Translations under genes and position numbers: made by a program
The notes under the pieces: generated by a model
The model's database searches: none
The model's input: only the letters and a program-made list of their open reading frames with translations
Told to the model about the DNA's origin: nothing
NCBI GenBank assembly: GCA_030063045.1
Contig: JAQSEB010000047.1
Span: 2,604,001 to 2,668,000, forward strand
Direction of reading: 5' to 3'
Length of the DNA stretch: 64,000 bases
Source: Pratylenchus scribneri
Taxonomy: Eukaryota; Nematoda; Chromadorea; Rhabditida; Pratylenchidae
Shown here: positions 32,701-43,695 of the stretch, piece by piece
How positions within the stretch are numbered: position 1 is the first letter of the stretch
How the letters are laid out: the number at the start of each line of letters is the position of its first letter

Positions 32701-35700
32701 TTCCGGAAAATGTTTTGTTGTTGTTCTGATTTCTTTCCGGAAAATGTTTTGTTGTTGTTCTGATTTCTTTCCGGAAAATGTTTTGTTATTGTTCTGATTT
32801 TTTTCCGGAAAATGTTTTGTTGTTTGTTCTGATTTCTTTCCGGAAAATGTTTTGTTATTGTTCTGATTTCTTTCCGGAAAATGTTTTGTTATTGTTCTGA
32901 TTTCTTTCCGGAAAATGTTTTGTTGTTGTTCTGATTTCTTTCCGGAAAATGTTTTGTTGTTGTTCTGATTTCTTTCCGGAAAATGTTTTGTTGTTGTTCT
33001 GAATTCTTTCCGGAAAATGTTTTGTTATTGTTCTGATTTCTTTCCGGAAAATGTTTTGTTATTGTTCTGATTTCTTTCCGGAAAATGTTTTGTTATTGTT
33101 CTGATTTTTTTCCGGAAAATGTTTTGTTGTTTGTTCTGATTTCTTTCCGGAAAATGTTTTGTTATTGTTCTGATTTCTTTCCGGAAAATGTTTTGTTGTT
33201 GTTCTGATTTCTTTCCGGAAAATGTTTTTAATTTGTTCTGATTTCCTTTCCGGATAATGTTTTGTTGTTGTTCTGAATTCTTTCCGGAAAATGTTTTGTT
33301 ATTGTTCTGATTTCTTTCCGGAAAATGTTTTGTTGTTTGTTCTGATTTCTTTCCGGAAAATGTTTTGTTGTTGTTCTGAATTCTTTCCGGAAAATGTTTT
33401 GTTATTGTTCTGATTTCTTTCCGGAAAATGTTTTGTTGTTGTTCTGATTTCTTTCCGGAAAATGTTTTGTTGTTGTTCTGATTTCTTTCCGGAAAATGTT
33501 TTGTTGTTGTTCTGAATTCTTTCCGGAAAATGTTTTGTTATTGTTCTGATTTCTTTCCGGAAAATGTTTTGTTATTGTTCTGATTTCTTTCCGGAAAATG
33601 TTTTGTTATTGTTCTGATTTTTTTCCGGAAAATGTTTTGTTGTTTGTTCTGATTTCTTTCCGGAAAATGTTTTGTTATTGTTCTGATTTCTTTCCGGAAA
33701 ATGTTTTGTTGTTGTACTGATTTCTTTCCGGAAAATGTTTTTAATTTGTTCTGATTTCCTTTCCGGATAATGTTTTGTTGTTGTTCTGAATTCTTTCCGG
33801 AAAATGTTTTGTTATTGTTCTGATTTCTTTCCGGAAAATGTTTTGTTATTGTTCTGATTTCTTTCCGGAAAATGTTTTGTTGTTGTTCTGATTTCTTTCC
33901 GGAAAATGTTTTGTTGTTGTTCTGATTTCTTTCCGGAAAATGTTTTGTTGTTGTTCTGAATTCTTTCCGGAAAATGTTTTGTTATTGTTCTGATTTCTTT
34001 CCGGAAAATGTTTTGTTATTGTTCTGATTTCTTTCCGGAAAATGTTTTGTTATTGTTCTGATTTTTTTCCGGAAAATGTTTTGTTGTTTGTTCTGATTTC
34101 TTTCCGGAAAATGTTTTGTTATTGTTCTGATTTCTTTCCGGAAAATGTTTTGTTATTGTTCTGATTTCTTTCCGGAAAATGTTTTGTTGTTGTTCTGATT
34201 TCTTTCCGGAAAATGTTTTGTTGTTGTTCTGATTTCTTTCCGGAAAATGTTTTGTTGTTGTTCTGAATTCTTTCCGGAAAATGTTTTGTTGTTGTTCTGA
34301 TTTCTTTCCGGAAAATGTTTTGTTGTTGTTCTGATTTCTTTCCGGAAAATGTTTTGTTGTTGTTGTGATTTCTTTCCGGAAAATGTTTAAATTTGTTCTG
34401 ATTTCCTTTCCGAAAAATGTTTTGTTGTTGTTCTGATTTCTTTCCGGAAAATGTTTTTAATTTGTTCGGATTTTCTTTCCGGAAAATGTTTTGTTGTTGT
34501 TCTGATTTCTTTCCGGAAAATGTTTTGTTGTTGTTCTGATTTCTTTCCGGAAAATGTTTTGTTATTGTTCTGATTTCTTTCCGGAAAATGTTTTGTTGTT
34601 GTTCTGATTTCTTTCCGGAAAATGTTTTGTTGTTGTTCTGATTTCTTTCCGGAAAATGTTTTGTTATTGTTCTGATTTTTTTCCGGAAAATGTTTTGTTG
34701 TTTGTTCTGATTTCTTTCCGGAAAATGTTTTGTTATTGTTCTGATTTCTTTCCGGAAAATGTTTTGTTATTGTTCTGATTTCTTTCCGGAAAATGTTTTG
34801 TTGTTGTTCTGATTTCTTTCCGGAAAATGTTTTGTTGTTGTTCTGATTTCTTTCCGGAAAATGTTTTGTTGTTGTTCTGAATTCTTTCCGGAAAATGTTT
34901 TGTTATTGTTCTGATTTCTTTCCGGAAAATGTTTTGTTATTGTTCTGATTTCTTTCCGGAAAATGTTTTGTTATTGTTCTGATTTTTTTCCGGAAAATGT
35001 TTTGTTGTTTGTTCTGATTTCTTTCCGGAAAATGTTTTGTTATTGTTCTGATTTCTTTCCGGAAAATGTTTTGTTATTGTTCTGATTTCTTTCCGGAAAA
35101 TGTTTTGTTATTGTTCTGATTTCTTTCCGGAAAATGTTTTGTTATTGTTCTGATTTCTTTCCGGAAAATGTTTTGTTATTGTTCTGATTTTTTTCCGGAA
35201 AATGTTTTGTTGTTTGTTCTGATTTCTTTCCGGAAAATGTTTTGTTATTGTTCTGATTTCTTTCCGGAAAATGTTTTGTTATTGTTCTGATTTCTTTCCG
35301 GAAAATGTTTTGTTGTTGTTCTGATTTCTTTCCGGAAAATGTTTTGTTGTTGTTCTGATTTCTTTCCGGAAAATGTTTTGTTGTTGTTCTGAATTCTTTC
35401 CGGAAAATGTTTTGTTATTGTTCTGATTTCTTTCCGGAAAATGTTTTGTTATTGTTCTGATTTCTTTCCGGAAAATGTTTTGTTATTGTTCTGATTTTTT
35501 TCCGGAAAATGTTTTGTTGTTTGTTCTGATTTCTTTCCGGAAAATGTTTTGTTATTGTTCTGATTTCTTTCCGGAAAATGTTTTGTTGTTGTTCTGATTT
35601 CTTTCCGGAAAATGTTTTTAATTTGTTCGGATTTTCTTTCCGGAAAATGTTTTGTTGTTGTTCTGATTTCTTTCCGGAAAATGTTTTGTTGTTGTTCTGA

Positions 35701-38700
35701 TTTCTTTCCGGAAAATGTTTTGTTGTTGTTGTGATTTCTTTCCGGAAAATGTTTAAATTTGTTCTGATTTCCTTTCCGGAAAATGTTTTGTTGTTGTTCT
35801 GATTTCTTTCCGGAAAATGTTTTTAATTTGTTCGGATTTTCTTTCCGGAAAATGTTTTGTTGTTGTTCTGATTTCTTTTCGGAAAATGTTTTGTTGTTGT
35901 TCTGATTTCTTTCCGGAAAATGTTTTGTTGTTGTTCTGATTTCTTTCCGGAAAATGTTTAAATTTGTTCTGATTTCCTTTCCGGAAAATGTTTTGTTGTT
36001 GTTCTGATTTCTTTCCGGAAAATGTTTTTAATTTGTTCGGATTTTCTTTCCGGAAAATGTTTTGTTGTTGTTCTGATTTCTTTCCCGAAAATGTTTTGTT
36101 GTTGTTCTGATTTCTTTCCGGAAAATGTTTTGTTGTTGTTCTGAATTCTTTCCGGAAAATGTTTTGTTATTGTTCTGATTTCTTTCCGGAAAATGTTTTG
36201 TTATTGTTCTGATTTTTTTCCGGAAAATGTTTTGTTGTTTGTTCTGATTTCTTTCCGGAAAATGTTTTGTTGTTGTTCTGAATTCTTTCCGGAAAATGTT
36301 TTGTTATTGTTCTGATTTCTTTCCGGAAAATGTTTTGTTATTGTTCTGATTTCTTTCCGGAAAATGTTTTGTTGTTGTTCTGATTTCTTTCCGGAAAATG
36401 TTTTGTTGTTGTTCTGATTTCTTTCCGGAAAATGTTTTGTTGTTGTTCTGAATTCTTTCCGGAAAATGTTTTGTTATTGTTCTGATTTCTTTCCGGAAAA
36501 TGTTTTGTTATTGTTCTGATTTCTTTCCGGAAAATGTTTTGTTATTGTTCTGATTTTTTTCCGGAAAATGTTTTGTTGTTTGTTCTGATTTCTTTCCGGA
36601 AAATGTTTTGTTATTGTTCTGATTTCTTTCCGGAAAATGTTTTGTTATTGTTCTGATTTCTTTCCGGAAAATGTTTTGTTGTTGTTCTGATTTCTTTCCG
36701 GAAAATGTTTTGTTGTTGTTCTGATTTCTTTCCGGAAAATGTTTTGTTGTTGTTCTGAATTCTTTCCGGAAAATGTTTTGTTATTGTTCTGATTTCTTTC
36801 CGGAAAATGTTTTGTTATTGTTCTGATTTCTTTCCGGAAAATGTTTTTTGTTCTGATTTTTTTCCGGAAAATGTTTTGTTGTTTGTTCTGATTTCTTTCC
36901 GGAAAATGTTTTGTTATTGTTCTGATTTCTTTCCGGAAAATGTTTTGTTGTTGTTCTGATTTCTTTCCGGAAAATGTTTTTAATTTGTTCTGATTTCCTT
37001 TCCGGATAATGTTTTGTTGTTGTTCTGATATCTTTCCGGAAAATGTTTTGTTGTTGTTCTGATTTCTTTCCGGAAAATGTTTAAATTTGTTCTGATTTCC
37101 TTTCCGGAAAATGTTTTGTTGTTGTTCTGATTTCTTTCCGGAAAATGTTTTTAATTTGTTCGGATTTTCTTTCCGGAAAATGTTTTGTTGTTGTTCTGAT
37201 TTCTTTCCGGAAAATGTTTTGTTGTTGTTCTGATTTCTTTCCGGAAAATGTTTTGTTGTTGTTCTGATTTCTTTCCGGATGTTGTTGTTCTGATTTCTTT
37301 CCGGAAAATGTTTTGTTGTTGTTCTGATTTCTTTCCGGATGTTGTTGTTCTGATTTCTTTCCGGAAAATGTTTTGTTGTTGTTCTGATTTCTTTCCGGAT
37401 GTTGTTGTTCTGATTTCTTTCCGGAAAATGTTTTGTTGTTGTTCTGATTTCTTTCCGGATGTTGTTGTTCTGATTTCTTTCCGGAAAATGTTTTGTTGTT
37501 GTTCTGATTTCTTTCCGGATGTTGTTGTTCTGATTTCTTTCCGGAAAATGTTTTGTTGTTGTTCTGATTTCTTTCCGGATGTTGTTGTTCTGATTTCTTT
37601 CCGGAAAATGTTTTGTTGTTGTTCTGATTTCTTTCCGGAAAATGTTTTGTTATTGTTCTGAATTCTTTCCGGAAAATGTTTTGTTATTGTTCTGATTTTT
37701 TTCCGGAAAATGTTTTGTTGTTGTTCTGATTTCTTTCCGGAAAATGTTTTGTTATTGTTCTGATTTTTTTCCGGAAAATGTTTTGTTATTGTTCTGATTT
37801 CTTTCCGGAAAATGTTTTGTTATTGTTCTGATTTTTTTCCGGAAAATGTTTTGTTGTTGTTCTGAATTCTTTCCGGAAAATGTTTTGTTATTGTTCTGAT
37901 TTCTTTCCGGAAAATGTTTTTGTTTTGTTCTGATTTTGTACCGGAAAATGTTTTTGTTTTGTTCTGATTTTGTACCGGAAAATGTTTTTGTTTTGTTCTG
38001 ATTTTGTACCGGAAAATGTTTTTGTTTTGTTCTGATTTTGTACCGGAAAATGTTTTGTTGTTGTTCTGATTTTTTTCCGGAAAATGTTTTGTTGTTTGTT
38101 CTGATTTCTTTCCGGAAAATGTTTTGTTGTTGTTCTGAATTCTTTCCGGAAAATGTTTTGTTGTTGTTCTGATTTCTTTCCGGAAAATGTTTTGTTATTG
38201 TTCTGATTTCTTTCCGGAAAATGTTTTGTTATTGTTCTGATTTCTTTCCGGAAAATGTTTTGTTATTGTTCTGATTTTTTTCCGGAAAATGTTTTGTTGT
38301 TTGTTCTGATTTCTTTCCGGAAAATGTTTTGTTATTGTTCTGATTTCTTTCCGGAAAATGTTTTGTTATTGTTCTGATTTCTTTCCGGAAAATGTTTTGT
38401 TGTTGTTCTGATTTCTTTCCGGAAAATGTTTTGTTGTTGTTCTGATTTCTTTCCGGAAAATGTTTTGTTGTTGTTCTGAATTCTTTCCGGAAAATGTTTT
38501 GTTATTGTTCTGATTTCTTTCCGGAAAATGTTTTGTTATTGTTCTGATTTCTTTCCGGAAAATGTTTTGTTATTGTTCTGATTTTTTTCCGGAAAATGTT
38601 TTGTTGTTTGTTCTGATTTCTTTCCGGAAAATGTTTTGTTATTGTTCTGATTTCTTTCCGGAAAATGTTTTGTTGTTGTTCTGATTTCTTTCCGGAAAAT

Positions 38701-41700
38701 GTTTTTAATTTGTTCGGATTTTCTTTCCGGAAAATGTTTTGTTGTTGTTCTGATTTCTTTCCGGAAAATGTTTTGTTGTTGTTCTGATTTCTTTCCGGAA
38801 AATGTTTTGTTGTTGTTGTGATTTCTTTCCGGAAAATGTTTAAATTTGTTCTGATTTCCTTTCCGAAAAATGTTTTGTTGTTGTTCTGATTTCTTTCCGG
38901 AAAATGTTTTTAATTTGTTCGGATTTTCTTTCCGGAAAATGTTTTGTTGTTGTTCTGATTTCTTTTCGGAAAATGTTTTGTTGTTGTTCTGATTTCTTTC
39001 CGGAAAATGTTTTGTTGTTGTTCTGATTTCTTTCCGGAAAATGTTTAAATTTGTTCTGATTTCCTTTCCGGAAAATGTTTTGTTGTTGTTCTGATTTCTT
39101 TCCGGAAAATGTTTTTAATTTGTTCGGATTTTCTTTCCGGAAAATGTTTTGTTGTTGTTCTGATTTCTTTCCGGAAAATGTTTTGTTGTTGTTCTGATTT
39201 CTTTCCGGAAAATGTTTTGTTGTTGTTCTGAATTCTTTCCGGAAAATGTTTTGTTATTGTTCTGATTTCTTTCCGGAAAATGTTTTGTTATTGTTCTGAT
39301 TTTTTTCCGGAAAATGTTTTGTTGTTTGTTCTGATTTCTTTCCGGAAAATGTTTTGTTGTTGTTCTGAATTCTTTCCGGAAAATGTTTTGTTATTGTTCT
39401 GATTTCTTTCCGGAAAATGTTTTGTTATTGTTCTGATTTCTTTCCGGAAAATGTTTTGTTGTTGTTCTGATTTCTTTCCGGAAAATGTTTTGTTGTTGTT
39501 CTGATTTCTTTCCGGAAAATGTTTTGTTGTTGTTCTGAATTCTTTCCGGAAAATGTTTTGTTATTGTTCTGATTTCTTTCCGGAAAATGTTTTGTTATTG
39601 TTCTGATTTCTTTCCGGAAAATGTTTTGTTATTGTTCTGATTTTTTTCCGGAAAATGTTTTGTTGTTTGTTCTGATTTCTTTCCGGAAAATGTTTTGTTA
39701 TTGTTCTGATTTCTTTCCGGAAAATGTTTTGTTATTGTTCTGATTTCTTTCCGGAAAATGTTTTGTTGTTGTTCTGATTTCTTTCCGGAAAATGTTTTGT
39801 TGTTGTTCTGATTTCTTTCCGGAAAATGTTTTGTTGTTGTTCTGAATTCTTTCCGGAAAATGTTTTGTTATTGTTCTGATTTCTTTCCGGAAAATGTTTT
39901 GTTATTGTTCTGATTTCTTTCCGGAAAATGTTTTGTTATTGTTCTGATTTTTTTCCGGAAAATGTTTTGTTGTTTGTTCTGATTTCTTTCCGGAAAATGT
40001 TTTGTTATTGTTCTGATTTCTTTCCGGAAAATGTTTTGTTGTTGTTCTGATTTCTTTCCGGAAAATGTTTTTAATTTGTTCTGATTTCCTTTCCGGATAA
40101 TGTTTTGTTGTTGTTCTGATATCTTTCCGGAAAATGTTTTGTTGTTGTTCTGATTTCTTTCCGGAAAATGTTTAAATTTGTTCTGATTTCCTTTCCGGAA
40201 AATGTTTTGTTGTTGTTCTGATTTCTTTCCGGAAAATGTTTTTAATTTGTTCGGATTTTCTTTCCGGAAAATGTTTTGTTGTTGTTCTGATTTCTTTCCG
40301 GAAAATGTTTTGTTGTTGTTCTGATTTCTTTCCGGAAAATGTTTTGTTGTTGTTCTGATTTCTTTACGGAAAATGTTTTGTTGTTGTTCTGATTTCTTTC
40401 CGGATGTTGTTGTTCTGATTTCTTTCCGGAAAATGTTTTGTTGTTGTTCTGATTTCTTTCCGGAAAATGTTTTGTTGTTGTTCTGAATTCTTTCCGGAAA
40501 ATGTTTTGTTATTGTTCTGATTTCTTTCCGGAAAATATTTTGTTGTTGTTCTGATTTCTTTCTGGAAAATGTTTTGTTGTTGTTCTGATTTCCTTTCCGG
40601 AAAATGTTTATAATTTGTTCTGATTTCCTTTCCGGAAAATGTTTTTAATTTACTCTGATTTTATCTAATTTTTAGTTTCAATTCCATCAAATATATCCTT
40701 CTCATTAAATCAAATTATAATTTCCTTTTTATATTAATTTAAATAATTTTAAAATTCCAACTCAGTAATAGCCATCACTTGTTCTTGGTGTAAACGTTCA
40801 TATCACAATAAACGATCCTGTTTCTCGTTGGCGCGTTTCGATGATCATTGTGATAGAGGATTGTTACGTGAATTAATTTTGCCACCTGGATGGCTTCTTC
40901 GGCTCGGCAATCAACGAAGACATCGGCATCAACAACATTCACAACAAGCGGCGGCACAAATACTTAAAAAATCAAAACGAAAAGTGAGTGTTTTTAAAAG
41001 TAGTAATTTGTATAAATCAATTCTAATTACAGTATCGTCCATTTGTGGTGAAACAGATGGAGCAGTCCATTCCGAATCAACAACAGAATGGGCTTCCATC
41101 AGAAGCGGGTGCTTTTGCCCATCAAATTGTTCAGCCAAATGGACGTGTTCCCTCTTGCTGCACACCTTCTATTCAACCTTTACTTGTTTTTGTAAATCCA
41201 AAAAGTGGCGGCAATAAAGGTGCAAAGGCTTTGAACAGTCTTTCTTGGCTTCTGAATCCGCGCCAAGTATTCGACATTAATGCTTTGCGTGGACCAAAAT
41301 TTGGGTTGGAAATGTACCGGAAAGTGGCTTCTCAAATGAGGATTTTGGTTTGCGGCGGCGATGGGACAGTTGGTTGGGTGTTAAGCACGTTGGATTCACT
41401 GAATTGGTCATTGTATCCACCAATTGCGCTATTACCATTAGGGACTGGAAATGATTTATCAAGGCAATTGAAGAAAATAAAATGGAATGAGAATATTTCA
41501 ATTTTTTCAGAACAATGGGATGGGGTGGCACATTCAGCGATGAGCCATTGACAGAAATGTTGCAGGCTATTCAGACCGAGACTAGTGTGACCCATTTGGA
41601 CAGATGGAGACTTGATGTTTTCCCATTACCCACAACGGAAATATCAAATCCCAGTGGCAGTCAAACACAACAAACTGGGAATAATGAGACAACGGGAAGC

Positions 41701-43695
41701 ACAGGTTCTGGACAAGAAGAACAACAACCATCAACGCCCACATGTTTGGGAAGCAATTCAGCCGCCGATTCCTTCCAAACATCGTTGCCTTTGTCTGTCA
41801 TGAATAATTATTTTTCTATCGGAGCTGATGCGCATGTGGCACTGCAATTTCATCATTCTCGAAGGTGAGAGTCATTCAATATATTTCCGTAGCGGCAAAT
41901 ATCAACAGAAAATAAAATAACTTATTTTTTTTTGCAGTGCCAATCCCCAAATGCTGAATTCACGTTTGAAAAATCGAATTGCTTATGGCGGACTAGGCAC
42001 TATTGATTTGTTCAAACGAACTTGGAAAGATTTGACGGAATTTATCACTGTTGAATGCGACGGAGTCGATATTACACCAAAATTGCGCGAAATGAAATTT
42101 CATTGTATCCTCTTCCACAACATTGCATTCTATGCGGGAGGAACAGTGCCTTGGGGTGCAGGAGGAGATGGCGTGCAAGAAAATTGTGGCGAAGTTTTTT
42201 CACGGCCATCTCCCTGCGATGGCAAAATTGAAGTTCTGGGATTCACAACAGCAACACTGGTAAATAAAAAATTTAAATAAATTCGCGTTATTTCCATTTT
42301 TAAAAGAAATTTAAATGTTTTAAAAATTTAATAAATAACAGGCCACACTCCAAATGGGCGGAAAGGGCGAGAGAATTGCACAATGTTCGAAAGTGCGAAT
42401 TGAAACATTGAAACCAATTCCGATGCAAGTTGATGGCGAACCTACATTGCTTGGCCCCTCACTTATTCTCCTCTCATTTCACAACAAAGTGCCAATGCTT
42501 CGACGTGAAAAATATGCCCGTATGTCGGGCTCGGCACCGGCCAACAATATTGTCTCAATGAATGCAAACAGACGAAAAAGTAGCAATAATAGTAGCAGCG
42601 GAGGAGGCAATCAAAATGTGGTGATGGTTGGAAATACGGCAACAACAAATTCGGGCCAAATTTCCCCAATGATGACCATGCAAACATCACCTCCTCAACA
42701 TCATCATAAATGTTCACGGGTGAGTTAATGGCGAATTCCATCTTTAACTAATTAATTATGACCAATTCAATTTAATTTCGTGGAATTCAGGCAAGCCTAT
42801 GTTCCAACAGCATTTTGCAACGACCAGTTGCCTCCTCACCACCAAACAGTGTATTCTTATGTGTTCCAATTGTGGTTGTTGGCCGGCATGACTATGATAC
42901 CTATCGAGATTCGGTCGATCGACTCAAGGATACTGGTTAGCGAGAAATTGGAGAACAATTTGTAAAGTCCAATTGCTTCCTTTTAGGCTTTGAATTGGGC
43001 ACTTTGAATGTTGAGGCTGAAATGGAATTGAGCCAAATTCGACAACAAATTCAACAAATGCTCGTTCATCATCAAATTTTGCCATATGAACCGGGACGGG
43101 ATTGGCGCTTCCTTGACTGTAGGAATTTAAAACTACTAATTTGTATAAAATCTTTATTCTAAAACAATTAAAAAATATAATATTTAATTTTACATATTTA
43201 ATTAAATTTAAGCTCATTTACATAATATTTTCAGATGTTTCCAATTCTGAAGAAGGTGCCTTCCGTATATCTCGTCAACAAGAACAATGCCGAACTGTGG
43301 CTGATGTTTGCACATTGGATGATGTGAGGCACAAAATTCAAAGACACTTATTTTTATGGATTTTAGGGTGGTATTCTCATTCTTGATGATTCATTTCCGT
43401 CAATGACAGTTCGCTCTGCTGCAATTGGCCATGAATTGGTGTTTTGCCCACCAGGAAGCGGAAAGTGAGCACAAAAAAACAATGAGAACATAATGATTGC
43501 CAATGAGAAAGGGGATTTAGAATTTAAATTAGATTAAATCAAAATATCTTTTTTCTAATAACAAATAACATAATTTAAATGATCCTATCATTTAGGCCTA
43601 TGTCAGCTTTGGAGCAAAATTTGCTGATGCGTCGTCGAATTAGTGAAACATTGCGAATTGTGCTGTCCAGCGAATCCCAAGAAACACATCTTTGA
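17779..43695 (+). CDS. Diacylglycerol kinase, zeta/iota class (DGK-5-like)
   Basis: About 30 exons, all in phase, spanning 25.9 kb; about 2,265 residues, or about 2,411 with the two cassette exons. DGKs phosphorylate diacylglycerol to phosphatidic acid and so damp DAG signalling. The first 1,380 or so residues are Ser/Arg/Gly-rich with no domain I recognise. Then come two C1 zinc fingers (EHIWLTSSS...[33 protein letters not shown]...[15 protein letters not shown]), the catalytic domain ([49 protein letters not shown]) and accessory domain (FNNYF-like [38 protein letters not shown]). NPRQVFD, the C-terminal [11 protein letters not shown] region and DWRFLDY fit zeta/iota. The ankyrin repeats of that class are absent, yet the protein ends SQETHL. 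Introns at 18160, 28030 and 41464 start with GC; the last lies in the catalytic domain and is proven by homology. The second C1 is split by the minisatellite intron. Confidence 0.92.
20052..23911 (+). other. Large DGK intron, no gene seen
   Basis: 3.9 kb between the DGK donor at 20052 and the probable cassette exon at 23912. Besides a short 30-bp tandem array it holds AT-rich and pyrimidine-rich sequence. Short frames in it lack splice context. An internal promoter in the right part is possible because the next exon contains an early ATG (23967), but nothing in the sequence proves it. Confidence 0.5.
20111..20285. repeat. 30-bp tandem repeat, about six copies
   Basis: The unit ATTCATAATTCATC followed by AAATATTTCTCATAAA repeats with no visible difference at 20111, 20141, 20171, 20201 and 20231; the sixth copy is truncated. 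Because 30 is a multiple of three it produces an open frame on the minus strand with a ten-residue repeat ([10 protein letters not shown]), which I regard as a by-product. It lies in a DGK intron. Confidence 0.95.
23912..24496 (+). other. Two DGK cassette exons (23912-24201 and 24349-24496)
   Basis: Exon 23912-24201 follows a TTTTTGAG acceptor and ends phase 1 at an excellent donor (T|GTAAG). Exon 24349-24496 follows TTTTATCAG and ends phase 2 (CG|GTAAGG). Together they are 438 nt, 146 codons, so inclusion or skipping keeps the DGK frame: the upstream exon also ends phase 2 with CG|GT (20051) and can join 24790 directly. The first exon has an internal ATG at 23967 and could be an alternative start. 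The peptide is polar low complexity (for example [14 protein letters not shown]). No family recognised. Confidence 0.6.
37261..37620. repeat. Six identical 60-bp units inside the minisatellite
   Basis: Six consecutive 60-bp units are identical. Each is one 34-bp unit plus a 26-bp shortened unit in which CCGGATGTTG replaces CCGGAAAATGTTTTGTTG. One isolated shortened unit recurs near 40403. As 60 is divisible by three, a 137-residue frame results. The perfect identity points to very recent amplification. Confidence 0.95.
37911..38048. repeat. Four-copy variant block of the minisatellite
   Basis: Four consecutive 34-bp units read TTTTTGTTTTGTTC, TGATTTTGTACCGG, AAAATG, a variant (TGTACCGG instead of CTTTCCGG) that I do not see elsewhere in the array. 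The changed base pair breaks the TTTCCGGAAA palindrome in these units. Confidence 0.9.

Larger units (their letters stand above)
28905..40662. repeat. 34-bp minisatellite, about 345 units, with higher-order structure
   Basis: The basic unit is TTTCCGGAAAATG, TTTTGTTGTTGTTC, then TGATTTC, 34 bp. Variants include GTTATTG for GTTGTTG, a 35-bp GTTGTTTG form, AATTC for ATTTC, TTTTTAATTTGTTCGGATTTTC, and TTTAAATTTG. The core TTTCCGGAAA is a perfect palindrome in nearly every unit. Variants follow a repeating order: CTGAATTC-type units recur with spacings of 137, 170 and 307 bp in three places (from 31736, 36141 and 39228), and with the first two spacings also from 29653. This shows block duplication of about 1.4 kb segments. 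The plus strand is strongly T/G-rich. Confidence 0.97.
28864..40765 (+). other. Giant DGK intron splitting the second C1 domain
   Basis: The donor (GAAG|GTAATA) follows the residues QQKMFREKE; the acceptor (CTCAG) precedes [14 protein letters not shown]. Joining them rebuilds the continuous zeta-type C1 finger with one phase-1 Val codon. The intron is 11,902 bp, while most introns nearby are under 100 bp. All but about 40 bp at the left and about 100 bp at the right is minisatellite. Real array length in the genome may differ, as assemblies often collapse or expand such DNA. Confidence 0.9.

Noticed and set aside
37248..37661. 137-residue open frame with Cys/Phe-rich 20-residue repeats
   Set aside because: It is the direct consequence of six identical 60-bp minisatellite units (60 divisible by three) inside the DGK intron; no start context, splice sites or flanking coding sequence.
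28905..40662. CRISPR-like or telomeric array
   Set aside because: There are no unique spacers; the whole unit repeats, and it is not a telomere motif. It lies within a eukaryotic intron.
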